Below, piece after piece: positions 20,111 through 25,748 of a stretch of 25,748 bases of DNA. The notes beneath the pieces were generated by a model. It searched no databases and was not told where the DNA came from. It saw only the letters and a program-made list of their open reading frames with translations. The position numbers and the translations under genes were made by a program. The stretch spans positions 1 through 25,748 of the forward strand of contig DMEZ01000030.1 of NCBI GenBank assembly GCA_003450735.1, given 5' to 3'. Within the stretch, counting starts at the first letter, position 1. The number at the start of each line of letters is the position of its first letter. This stretch comes from Elusimicrobiota bacterium (lineage in GTDB: Bacteria > Elusimicrobiota > Elusimicrobia > UBA1565).

Positions 20111-22870
20111 ATGCCCAACGCCCTGAAGGAACTCGGCCGCTTCGGCCAGAGCCCCTGGCTCGACACCATCGGCCGCGGCCTGCTGCGCTCCGGCGAGCTG
20201 GCGCGGCTCATCCGCGAGGACGGCCTCAAAGGCGTCACCTCGAACCCGACGATCTTCGCCGGCGCCCTGTCCTCGGGGGCCGACTACGACGAGCCCCTGG
20301 CCACGCACCTCGCCGCGGGCGAGAGCGACCCCGAGCGCCTCTACGAATGCCTCGCTTTCGACGACATCCGCGGCGCGGCCGACCTCCTGCGGCCGGTGTT
20401 CGAATCGAGCCGCGGGGCCGACGGCTTCGTGAGCCTCGAGGTCTCCCCGGCCCTCGCCTATGACGCTCCCGGCACCCTGGCCGCCGCGCGGCGCCTCTTC
20501 TCCGAGGTCGGCAGGCCCAATTGCATGATCAAGGTCCCAGCGACGAAGGAAGGCCTTCCGGCCGTGGAGCAGCTCATCGCCGAGGGCATCCCGGTCAACG
20601 TCACGCTGATCTTCTCCGTCGAGCGCTACGAGGCCGTCATGAACGCCTACCTCTCGGGCCTCGAGAAGCTCGCCGCCCAGGGCCGCCCCCTCGACCAGGC
20701 CGCCTCGGTGGCCAGCTTCTTCATCAGCCGCATCGACACCGCCGTGGACAAGCAGCTCAAGAAGCTCATCGCCGAAGGCCGCAGTGAACTCCAGGGGCTG
20801 CTGGGCAAGGCCGCCCTAGCGCAGGGCCAGGCGGCCTACCGCAAGCACCAGGAGGTGTTCGCCCGCCCGCGCTTCCAGGCCCTCAAGGCCAGGGGCGCGC
20901 GCGTGCAGCGGCCGCTGTGGGCGAGCACGGGCACCAAGGACCCGGCCTACAGCGACGTCCTCTACATCGACGGGCTCATCGGCCCCGACACGGTCAACAC
21001 GATGCCGCCCGCGACCTGGGCGGCCTTCCGCGACCACGGCAAGGCGCGCAAGACGCTCGACAAGGGCGGCGAGGCCCTGAAGACGCTCGAAGCCCTCGGG
21101 AAGGCCGGCGTCGACATGGCCCGCGTCACCCGCGAGCTCGAAGAGGCCGGCGTGAAGGCCTTCATCGAGTCGTTCCGGCAGATGGTCGAAGGGCTCGCCA
21201 AGAAATCCAAGGCCCTGGACGACCGGGTCATCGATCGGCTCTGGGCCAAGGACGCCGCGCTCTGGAAGAGCGATGCCGGGCACCAGAGGATCATCGCCAA
21301 CTCCCTGGGCTGGCTGAGGATGCCCGAGGAGATGCCCTCTCATTGCGCCGAGCTCAAGGCCTTCGCCGACGGCGCCCGGGAAGCGGGCTTCTCGAAAGCC
21401 GTCCTGCTCGGGATGGGCGGCTCGAGCCTCGCCCCCGAGGTGCTCCGGCGCACCTTCCCTGCGAAGAAGGGGGGGTTCGAGCTGACCGTGCTCGACAGCA
21501 CCGATCCCGAGGCCGTGCTCTCCGCGGACAGGGAGAACCCGCCGGAGAAGACCCTCTACGTGGTCGCGAGCAAATCGGGGACGACCACCGAACCCCTGCG
21601 CCTGTTCGACTATTTCTGGGGCCGCGCGCAGGCTGCCCTGAAGGAGAAGGCCGGCGCCCATTTCGTCGCCATCACGGACCCCGGCTCGTTCCTGGAGGGG
21701 CAGGCGGGTGAGCGCGGCTTCCGGCGCGTGTTCCAGAACTTCGCCGACATCGGCGGCCGCTTCTCCGCGCTCTCCTATTTCGGCCTCGTCCCCGCCGCCC
21801 TCCTGGGCCTCGACCTCCCGGTCCTGCTCGAGCGGGCCCAGGCGATGGCCCTCGCCTGCCGCAAGAAGGGCAAGGACAACCCGGGGCTGCGCCTGGGCTC
21901 CCAGCTGGCGGCCTACGCCGCCGCCGGGAAGGACAAGGTCACCCTGCTCATGTCGCCCGAGGTGGAGAGCCTCGGCCTCTGGCTGGAGCAGCTGGTCGCC
22001 GAGAGCACCGGCAAGGAAGGGCAGGGTGTCCTGCCCATCGCCTGCGAGCCGGTCTCGGCCGCGTCCGCCTACGGCCCGGACCGCGTCTTCGTCCTCTACA
22101 GCCTCAAGGGCTCCAAGAGCTCCGCGCCGCAGGCGCTGGCCGATGCCGTCGAGAAGGCCGGGCACCCCGTCCTGCGCCTCTCGATGGACGACGCTTTGGA
22201 CATCGGGGCCGAGTTCTTCCGCTGGGAGGTCGCCACGGCGGTCCTGGGCCGGCGCCTCGGCATCGACCCCTTCGACCAGCCCGACGTGCAGTCGGCCAAG
22301 GACAAGACCAAGTCGGTGCTCGACCACCGCGTAAAGTCGGGCGCCCTGCCCAAGGTCGCGGCCGACGCGCAGGAGCAGGGCTTCAAGGTCTCCTTCTCCG
22401 CCGCTTCCAAGACGGCCAAGGCCCAGGGGCTCGACGGCTCCCTCCAGGGCTTCCTGTCGGCCGTGAAACCCGGCGATTACGTCGGCCTGCTTCCGTTCGT
22501 GAGCCCGAGGGGGGAGTACGAGACGGAAGTCCAGGCACTCGCGAAAGCCTTGCGCGCGGCGACCCCCGCCGCCGTCCAGCCGGGCTACGGCCCGCGCTAC
22601 CTGCACTCCACCGGCCAGATGCACAAGGGGGGGCCGGACAAGGGCCTCTTCCTGGTGCTCGCGCGCGAGGACGTTCCGGACGCCGCCATCCCCGGCATGC
22701 CCTACGGGTTCGCGGACCTGGTCAACGCGCAGGCCCTCGGCGACTTCCAGGCTCTCGACGCCGCGGGGCGCCGGGCGGTGCTCGTGCGCTTCACGGGCGA
22801 CGCCAAGAAGGCGCTCGCGCGCATCGCGCAGGCCGTGGGCGCCGCCGCCCCCCGGGCGCTTCCAGTCTAG
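20111..22870 (+). CDS. tal-pgi: Bifunctional transaldolase / glucose-6-phosphate isomerase
   Basis: A 919-residue fusion linking the pentose phosphate pathway to glycolysis. Residues 1 to about 360 are a transaldolase: GVTSNPTIFAGA, the Schiff-base Lys141 in CMIKVPATKEGL, PVNVTLIFS and ASFFISRIDTAVD. From about 380 onward the protein is a phosphoglucose isomerase: LGMGGSSLAPEVLRR near 434-448, VASKSGTTTEPLRLFDY near 485, and GGRFSALSYFGLVPAALLG. The C-terminal sector includes FRWEVATAVLG and IDPFDQPDVQSAK. Such Tal-Pgi fusions of 900-950 residues occur in several bacterial phyla, so the length is normal and both halves look intact. The ATG at 20111 has only a weak GAGG-type ribosome-binding site. 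Confidence 0.95.
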   Translation: MPNALKELGRFGQSPWLDTIGRGLLRSGELARLIREDGLKGVTSNPTIFAGALSSGADYDEPLATHLAAGESDPERLYECLAFDDIRGAADLLRPVFESSRGADGFVSLEVSPALAYDAPGTLAAARRLFSEVGRPNCMIKVPATKEGLPAVEQLIAEGIPVNVTLIFSVERYEAVMNAYLSGLEKLAAQGRPLDQAASVASFFISRIDTAVDKQLKKLIAEGRSELQGLLGKAALAQGQAAYRKHQEVFARPRFQALKARGARVQRPLWASTGTKDPAYSDVLYIDGLIGPDTVNTMPPATWAAFRDHGKARKTLDKGGEALKTLEALGKAGVDMARVTRELEEAGVKAFIESFRQMVEGLAKKSKALDDRVIDRLWAKDAALWKSDAGHQRIIANSLGWLRMPEEMPSHCAELKAFADGAREAGFSKAVLLGMGGSSLAPEVLRRTFPAKKGGFELTVLDSTDPEAVLSADRENPPEKTLYVVASKSGTTTEPLRLFDYFWGRAQAALKEKAGAHFVAITDPGSFLEGQAGERGFRRVFQNFADIGGRFSALSYFGLVPAALLGLDLPVLLERAQAMALACRKKGKDNPGLRLGSQLAAYAAAGKDKVTLLMSPEVESLGLWLEQLVAESTGKEGQGVLPIACEPVSAASAYGPDRVFVLYSLKGSKSSAPQALADAVEKAGHPVLRLSMDDALDIGAEFFRWEVATAVLGRRLGIDPFDQPDVQSAKDKTKSVLDHRVKSGALPKVAADAQEQGFKVSFSAASKTAKAQGLDGSLQGFLSAVKPGDYVGLLPFVSPRGEYETEVQALAKALRAATPAAVQPGYGPRYLHSTGQMHKGGPDKGLFLVLAREDVPDAAIPGMPYGFADLVNAQALGDFQALDAAGRRAVLVRFTGDAKKALARIAQAVGAAAPRALPV

Positions 22871-22881
22871 CGTCCGCTTGA

Positions 22882-22908
22882 TTGACCCCGGCGGGAAATT
22901 GATATACT
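22882..22908 (+). promoter_or_regulatory. Promoter of tRNA-Gly
   Basis: TTGACC at 22882-22887 and TATACT at 22903-22908 resemble -35 and -10 boxes with a short 15-base spacer. The transcript would start about 27 bases before the mature tRNA. Confidence 0.5.
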
Positions 22909-22942
22909 AGCTTCCGTCGTCGTGTTCTTTGGCCGGCTGAAA

Positions 22943-23016
22943 GCGGGCGTGGTTCAATGGTAGAACGGGAGCTTCCCAAGCTCTAGACGTGGGTTCGATT
23001 CCCATCGCCCGCTCCA
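22943..23016 (+). tRNA. tRNA-Gly (anticodon CCC), CCA encoded
   Basis: Full cloverleaf: acceptor GCGGGCG/CGCCCGC (7 bp), D-arm GTTC/GAAC, anticodon arm GGAGC/GCTCT with loop TTCCCAA giving anticodon CCC at 22975-22977, a four-base variable loop, and T-arm GTGGG/CCCAT with loop TTCGATT. The discriminator is T and the 3' CCA (23014-23016) is encoded in the DNA. It reads GGG codons. Its downstream side borders the accessory region. Confidence 0.95.
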
Positions 23017-23024
23017 ATCTCCGA

Positions 23025-23070
23025 CGAAAGCCCCCCCGGGCCGCGCGCATCACGCGGCCGGGGGCTTTCG
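23025..23070 (+). terminator. Rho-independent terminator after tRNA-Gly
   Basis: A long GC-rich hairpin: CGAAAGCCCCC at the left pairs with GGGGGCTTTCG at the right, and the inner CCGCG/CGCGG also pairs. It is followed by TTTCGT, a short T-rich run. It begins nine bases after the tRNA CCA and marks the boundary to the accessory segment. Confidence 0.85.
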
Positions 23071-23130
23071 TTTCGTCCCGCCGGGCCGGGCAGCACTTCG
23101 AGCATCCCGTCACAGAGAGCGGCTTGCAGG

Positions 23131-23340
23131 CGGCATGCTGAACTCCCGTGGTCCCTCGCCTCGCGTACATCACTTTCGGCCGCTCGTCGGAATATGAGCC
23201 CCAGCGCATAAAACCACCCTGTTTTATGAGTCCGACGTCATATTCCGGGCAGAGTTGGCTTGGGACATGCCAGGCCCCGCCTGCGCCATTCCTGCCCTCG
23301 CCGGACCCATTCCATGTACGCGTCAAATGGCTGCTTAGGA
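23131..23340. repeat. Direct repeat copy A (210 bp), with 3' remnant of an HTH gene
   Basis: It matches 24352-24596 in the same orientation. The part from 23191 on differs at only about eight positions in 150 aligned bases, apart from a 36-base gap, and the first 60 bases are more diverged. The core 23191-23230 is identical in both copies. It carries nested inverted repeats: CGGAATATGA (23188-23197) with TCATATTCCG (23238-23247), and CATAAAAC (23207-23214) with GTTTTATG (23221-23228) around loop CACCCT. The right end, read on the minus strand, encodes the last residues of the HTH protein found at 24521-24940. Confidence 0.9.
23284..23340 (-). pseudogene. 3' fragment of a lost HTH-gene paralogue
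   Basis: On the minus strand this segment encodes PKQPFDAYMEWVRRGQEW, identical to the C-terminus of the intact HTH protein at 24521-24940. The two base differences in the shared coding part (23285-23340) are both synonymous. The rest of the gene is absent: similarity stops abruptly at 23340, and 36 bases containing the normal stop codon are missing. This is a gene remnant, not a functional gene. Confidence 0.7.
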
Positions 23341-23370
23341 CATCCCCTAGCGGAGTTCGCTGGGGGTGGA

Positions 23371-23376
23371 TACAAT
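23371..23376 (+). promoter_or_regulatory. -10 box for a leaderless transcript (cassette genes)
   Basis: TACAAT stands exactly six bases before GTG 23383. It lies just outside repeat copy A, so the two-gene cassette has its own promoter. No Shine-Dalgarno sequence is present. Confidence 0.45.
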
Positions 23377-23382
23377 AGGGGC

Positions 23383-23556
23383 GTGAAGGCCCTGGCCTAT
23401 ATCGCGGCTGGCGTGACGCTGTTCTACTTCGCGGTCATGGCGCCAATTCACGCTGCCCTTTGCCTCCCGATCGGCGTGTTCGGATATTCGCTGTTGCTGG
23501 TCTTCGGGAAGAAGATCAAGCAGATCGAGTCTGACAACCAGCGGAGCCTCTTCTAA
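23383..23556 (+). CDS. 57-residue membrane protein of unknown function
   Basis: A small hydrophobic protein, MKALAYIAAGVTLFYFAVM followed by a second hydrophobic stretch CLPIGVFGYSLLLVF. It therefore has two likely membrane segments (about 3-19 and 26-41), ending in a charged tail (GKKIKQIESDNQRSLF) probably in the cytoplasm. I know no family for it. GTG 23383 is chosen because it lies at the expected position for a leaderless transcript from TACAAT and directly before the hydrophobic segment; longer in-frame starts would run into the repeat. The DUF5131 gene starts three bases after its stop, which supports co-expression. It could be a small accessory, immunity or toxin-like partner, but nothing in the sequence proves any of these. 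Confidence 0.6.
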   Translation: MKALAYIAAGVTLFYFAVMAPIHAALCLPIGVFGYSLLLVFGKKIKQIESDNQRSLF

Positions 23557-23559
23557 GAC

Positions 23560-24312
23560 ATGAGCTACCAGTCCTCCATCGAGTGGACCGAGACGACCTG
23601 GAACCCGGTCACGGGCTGCACCAAGGTCAGTCCCGCCTGCGCCCACTGCTACGCCGAGACCTTCGCCGAGCGCTTCCGAGGCACGCGCGGCCATCCCTTC
23701 GAGCAGGGCTTCGACCTCAAGCTCTGGCCGCAGCGCCTGGGCCTGCCGCTGACCTGGAAAGAGCCCCGGATGATCTTCGTCAACTCCATGTCCGACCTCT
23801 TCCACAAGGATGTCCCCGACGCCTTCGTGGGCCAGGTCTTCGACACCATGGCCCAGGCCCACTGGCATACCTTCCAGTTGCTGACCAAGCGCCCGAAGCG
23901 GCTCGCGGACTGGGCCGAGACCCGGGGCCGCTGGCCGCGCAACGTGTGGGCCGGAGTCTCGATCGAATCTCAGGATTACGCCTGGCGTGCGGACGACCTG
24001 CTCCGGGTCCCGGCGGAGATCAAGTTCCTCTCGATCGAGCCCCTGCTCGGCCCGGTCAAGTTGAAGAATTCCGTGCTCAGGAAAATCCAGTGGGTGATCG
24101 TAGGGGGGGAGAGCGGCCACCACGCGAGGCCCATGCGGCCCGAGTGGGCCCGCGACCTCCGGGACCAGTGTCAGGAACTGGGCGTGCCCTTCTTCTTCAA
24201 GCAGTGGGGCCTCCACGATGCCAACGGCCAGCGCCACCGCAGCAAGAAGCAGGCCGGGCGGCTGCTCGATGGGCGCACCTGGGACGCCATGCCGGAGTTG
24301 ACCCCGGCGTAG
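23560..24312 (+). CDS. DUF5131 / phage Gp37-Gp68 family three-cysteine protein
   Basis: A 250-residue protein of the DUF5131 (phage Gp37/Gp68) family. The N-terminus SSIEWTETTWNPVTGCTKVS carries the family's cysteine motif, completed by PACAHCYAE: Cys20, Cys27 and Cys30 (CX6CX2C). It resembles a radical-SAM-type cluster-binding site, though the spacing is not the canonical CX3CX2C. Other conserved blocks are IFVNSMSDLFH, QLLTKRPKRL, VWAGVSIE, FLSIEPLLGP, WVIVGGESG and VPFFFKQWG, which suggest a TIM-barrel fold. The family occurs in phages and mobile regions, often beside the partner TcmP, which is absent here. The length is complete. The gene lies three bases after the small membrane protein and inside the repeat-flanked segment. 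The reaction is unknown. Confidence 0.9.
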   Translation: MSYQSSIEWTETTWNPVTGCTKVSPACAHCYAETFAERFRGTRGHPFEQGFDLKLWPQRLGLPLTWKEPRMIFVNSMSDLFHKDVPDAFVGQVFDTMAQAHWHTFQLLTKRPKRLADWAETRGRWPRNVWAGVSIESQDYAWRADDLLRVPAEIKFLSIEPLLGPVKLKNSVLRKIQWVIVGGESGHHARPMRPEWARDLRDQCQELGVPFFFKQWGLHDANGQRHRSKKQAGRLLDGRTWDAMPELTPA

Positions 24313-24351
24313 GCTCCCGTCGAGAGGATGCCCCGATCCGGGCTATCCCTA

Positions 24352-24596
24352 CGGCACGCCGAACTCCCGTAGGCCCTCGCCGGGACACATCCATTCCGGC
24401 CGCTTGTCAGAATATGAGCCCCAGCGCATAAAACCACCCTGTTTTATGAGGCGGGCGTCATATTCCGGGCAGGGTTGGCTTGGGATATGCCAGGCCACGC
24501 CTGTTCGTAGACACCCCGCTCTAACCGATATTTTCCCGTTGCCATTCCTGCCCTCGCCGGACCCATTCCATGTAGGCGTCAAAAGGCTGCTTAGGA
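24352..24596. repeat. Direct repeat copy B (245 bp), overlapping the 3' end of the HTH gene
   Basis: Second copy of the repeat at 23131-23340, same orientation. The identical 40-base core is at 24411-24450, with the inner hairpin CATAAAAC/GTTTTATG (24427-24434, 24441-24448) intact. The outer stem (GAATATGA, 24410-24417, with TCATATTC, 24458-24465) is shorter by one mismatch than in copy A. Copy B has 36 extra bases, which include the last codons and stop of the HTH gene. Between the DUF5131 stop and the HTH stop (24313-24520) nothing else is seen. Confidence 0.9.
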
Positions 24597-24940
24597 GTTT
24601 CCGTCATCCATCTCTCGTCGGCCGCCCGGGTATCGTACTCCATCGAGGCGTTGGGCAGGATGAGCGGCCTGCAGTACAGAGCCTCGAACAATTTTTGGAG
24701 CGCAGAGAGCCTCAGGTCGATCGCCCCGGCCTCGATGCGCGAAATCTCTTCCTGCGCCATGCCGACCCGCTCGGCCAGCTCGGCCTGCGTCATCCTCAGC
24801 CCCTTGCGCAGAGCTCGGATCCACTGGTGGGGCTTCACGGAATCGAAGCGGCGGGCGGCCCTCGCGCTCAAGAGCAGGGCGGAGCCCAGAAAGACCTCTT
24901 CCTCTTTCCCTGCTTCATCATCCTTCGCATCGTCTTTCAT
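24521..24940 (-). CDS. XRE-family helix-turn-helix protein (mobile mystery protein A-like)
   Basis: A 139-residue DNA-binding protein. A charged N-terminus (MKDDAKDDEAGKEEE) is followed by KPHQWIRALRKGLRMTQAEL and AERVGMAQEEISRIEAGAID, a classic XRE/Cro-type HTH at about residues 40-95, then LRLSALQKLFEALYCRPLIL. The WIRALRKGLRMTQAELAERV arrangement and the LFEALYC segment recall mobile mystery protein A, an HTH protein of mobile regions, but the match is not certain. The C-terminal 20 residues lie in direct repeat copy B. ATG 24940 is preferred; TTG 24949 would add three residues. It converges on the DUF5131 gene. It may regulate the cassette or be an antitoxin without a visible toxin. Confidence 0.8.
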   Translation of the reverse strand: MKDDAKDDEAGKEEEVFLGSALLLSARAARRFDSVKPHQWIRALRKGLRMTQAELAERVGMAQEEISRIEAGAIDLRLSALQKLFEALYCRPLILPNASMEYDTRAADERWMTETPKQPFDAYMEWVRRGQEWQRENIG

Positions 24941-25014
24941 CACCCACAAGTACGGATGAGGGGGTGAAAAAGTTCCCTGTCGGTCAAGATGGATGGGTGG
25001 GGGAATCCAGGTTT

Positions 25015-25689
25015 TCAGCGTGAGCCGGGAGTCTCGGCCAGCGCTTCGGCGTCTTGGAGAGCGCGCTCCAGCACACCGGGAGCGGACTTCTGCATCTCGT
25101 CGAGGTAGGCCTTCCCGTAACGTCGGACGAGCGCCTCGCGGAGCGCGCCCGGCTCGACGCGGAAGGGGCTCTCGACGGAGGCCTCGGCGCCGGCCGCCTG
25201 CCGGCGCACCCGGGCCTGCACGGTCTCGAGCACCTCGCCCCAGACCCGGTTGCGGTACTCGAGGGCCCGGAGGGCCGAGCGCATCGCCTCGGCCCTCGAC
25301 GAGAGGCGCTCCCGCGCCCGCCGTCTGCGGACGTCGTCGATGAAGCCCGCATGCCGCGACGCGATCTCGCCCGCGCCGTCCTTGATCCTCGACAGGAGGG
25401 GGGCTCCGACCCCGCCCTGCTCGCAGCGCCAGGCCTTGTCCTCGGCCTTGCTCAGGTATTCCTCGGCCTCCTTAAGGCGCCCCTGCTCGAAGAGCTTCCG
25501 CGCCACCCGGACGTCCACCTCGGCCGTGTCGAACTGCTGACGGAGGGCCGAGTCGGAGAGCGGATCGTGGGCGGACGGGCCGACCAGCAGCCCGATGACG
25601 AACAGGACGACGAAGAGGCCCAGCAGGGCGAAGAAGGCGTAGAGGACGATGCGGCCGATCCAGTCCGCGGCGGTGGATTTCCTTTTCAT
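25015..25689 (-). CDS. Single-pass membrane protein with long helical cytoplasmic or periplasmic domain
   Basis: I do not recognise this 224-residue protein. A basic N-terminus (MKRKSTAADWIGR) precedes one membrane segment at about 13-37 (IVLYAFFALLGLFVVLFVIG), then a highly charged, largely helical domain. The part FDTAEVDVRVARKLFEQGRL followed by KEAEEYLSKAEDKA resembles a TPR-like helical hairpin, and the rest is coiled-coil-like with many arginines and glutamates. ATG 25689 is chosen because a TATAAT box on the minus strand (25711-25706) lies 16 bases upstream; a longer frame to 25743 would place that box inside the gene. It is transcribed in the same direction as the HTH gene but 74 bases separate them. 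Confidence 0.7.
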   Translation of the reverse strand: MKRKSTAADWIGRIVLYAFFALLGLFVVLFVIGLLVGPSAHDPLSDSALRQQFDTAEVDVRVARKLFEQGRLKEAEEYLSKAEDKAWRCEQGGVGAPLLSRIKDGAGEIASRHAGFIDDVRRRRARERLSSRAEAMRSALRALEYRNRVWGEVLETVQARVRRQAAGAEASVESPFRVEPGALREALVRRYGKAYLDEMQKSAPGVLERALQDAEALAETPGSR

Positions 25690-25705
25690 GGGGCGTCGGG
25701 ATGGG

Positions 25706-25711
25706 ATTATA
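25706..25711 (-). promoter_or_regulatory. -10 box of the terminal minus-strand gene
   Basis: A consensus TATAAT on the minus strand sits 16 bases before ATG 25689, leaving room for a leader of about ten bases. No consensus -35 is seen at the right distance. Confidence 0.4.
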
Positions 25712-25748
25712 CCGTTTCCGCCTTCAAGCATATTCCAATCCAAAGATG

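Noticed and set aside
22907..23326. Minus-strand frame through the tRNA and repeat copy A, and its counterpart at 24349-24582 in copy B
   Set aside because: The frames share sequence because of the repeat, but most differences between them change the amino acid, and one frame crosses the tRNA gene and terminator; DNA or RNA structure explains the conservation better.
23131..24596. Integron attC sites
   Set aside because: The repeats are palindromic and flank genes like a cassette, but I find no GTTRRRY/RYYYAAC core sites and no integrase.
22990..24990. Integration at tRNA-Gly with a duplicated tRNA 3' end (att site)
   Set aside because: No second copy of the tRNA 3' segment is visible downstream within the window; the far boundary could still lie outside it.
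25010..25020. Second copy of the inverted-repeat element end (GGTTTTCAGCG)
   Set aside because: Only 11 bases match, with no partner repeat nearby; too little to call an element.
1..25748. CRISPR array
   Set aside because: No regularly spaced short repeats are present; the only long repeat is the two-copy element near 23.1 and 24.4 kb.

Overview
The window is GC-rich (roughly two thirds G+C by eye), densely coded DNA from a bacterial chromosome. The organism was probably diderm: there is an LpxL/HtrB-type lipid acyltransferase, a PorV/PorQ-type outer-membrane barrel and a lipoprotein. A GreA/GreB-family factor with an unusual N-terminus, a transaldolase-glucose-6-phosphate isomerase fusion, and a large LamG/FN3 surface protein next to a PorV-like protein would fit a high-GC Elusimicrobiota-like lineage. 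That placement is a guess from gene content, not a measurement.

Layout. 1-3888 (+): the 3' end of a propionyl-CoA carboxylase-type carboxyltransferase, a lipid acyltransferase, a degenerate AAA+/DUF4143-like ATPase behind an AT-rich promoter region, a secreted cysteine-containing protein and an alpha/beta hydrolase. 3891-4056: a small element bounded by perfect 18-bp inverted repeats, lying between convergent genes. 4055-8562 (-): a tightly overlapped five-gene operon, in transcription order dtd, membrane-anchored glycosyl-hydrolase-like protein, small exported protein, DUF192 lipoprotein and membrane-bound spermidine-synthase-like protein. 8587-12075 (+): a divergent promoter and a leader with tandem stem-loops precede a stand-alone Lrp ligand-binding (RAM) protein, an acyl-CoA synthetase and cca. 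The cca gene appears to lack a normal start codon.

12121-16946 (+): a 1261-residue secreted LamG/FN3 protein with a FlgD-like C-terminal domain, overlapping by four bases a PorV-like barrel gene. This resembles a secretion substrate next to its carrier. 16983-22870 (+): Gre factor, peroxiredoxin (with a palindrome over its promoter), leucyl aminopeptidase, GTP cyclohydrolase I and Tal-Pgi. 22943-23016: tRNA-Gly(CCC) with a strong terminator behind it.

23100-24950 is the accessory part. Two direct repeats (23131-23340 and 24352-24596) flank a two-gene cassette made of a 57-residue membrane protein and a DUF5131 (phage Gp37/Gp68) three-cysteine protein. The second repeat runs into the 3' end of an XRE-type HTH gene on the minus strand. 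The first repeat carries the matching 3' fragment of a lost paralogue. Both copies contain an identical 40-nt core with nested palindromes. This is the best candidate for an undescribed mobile or modular system. The window closes with a membrane-anchored helical protein on the minus strand.

A recurring regulatory theme is a -10 box exactly six bases before the start codon (12133, 18069, 23383), which suggests leaderless transcripts.
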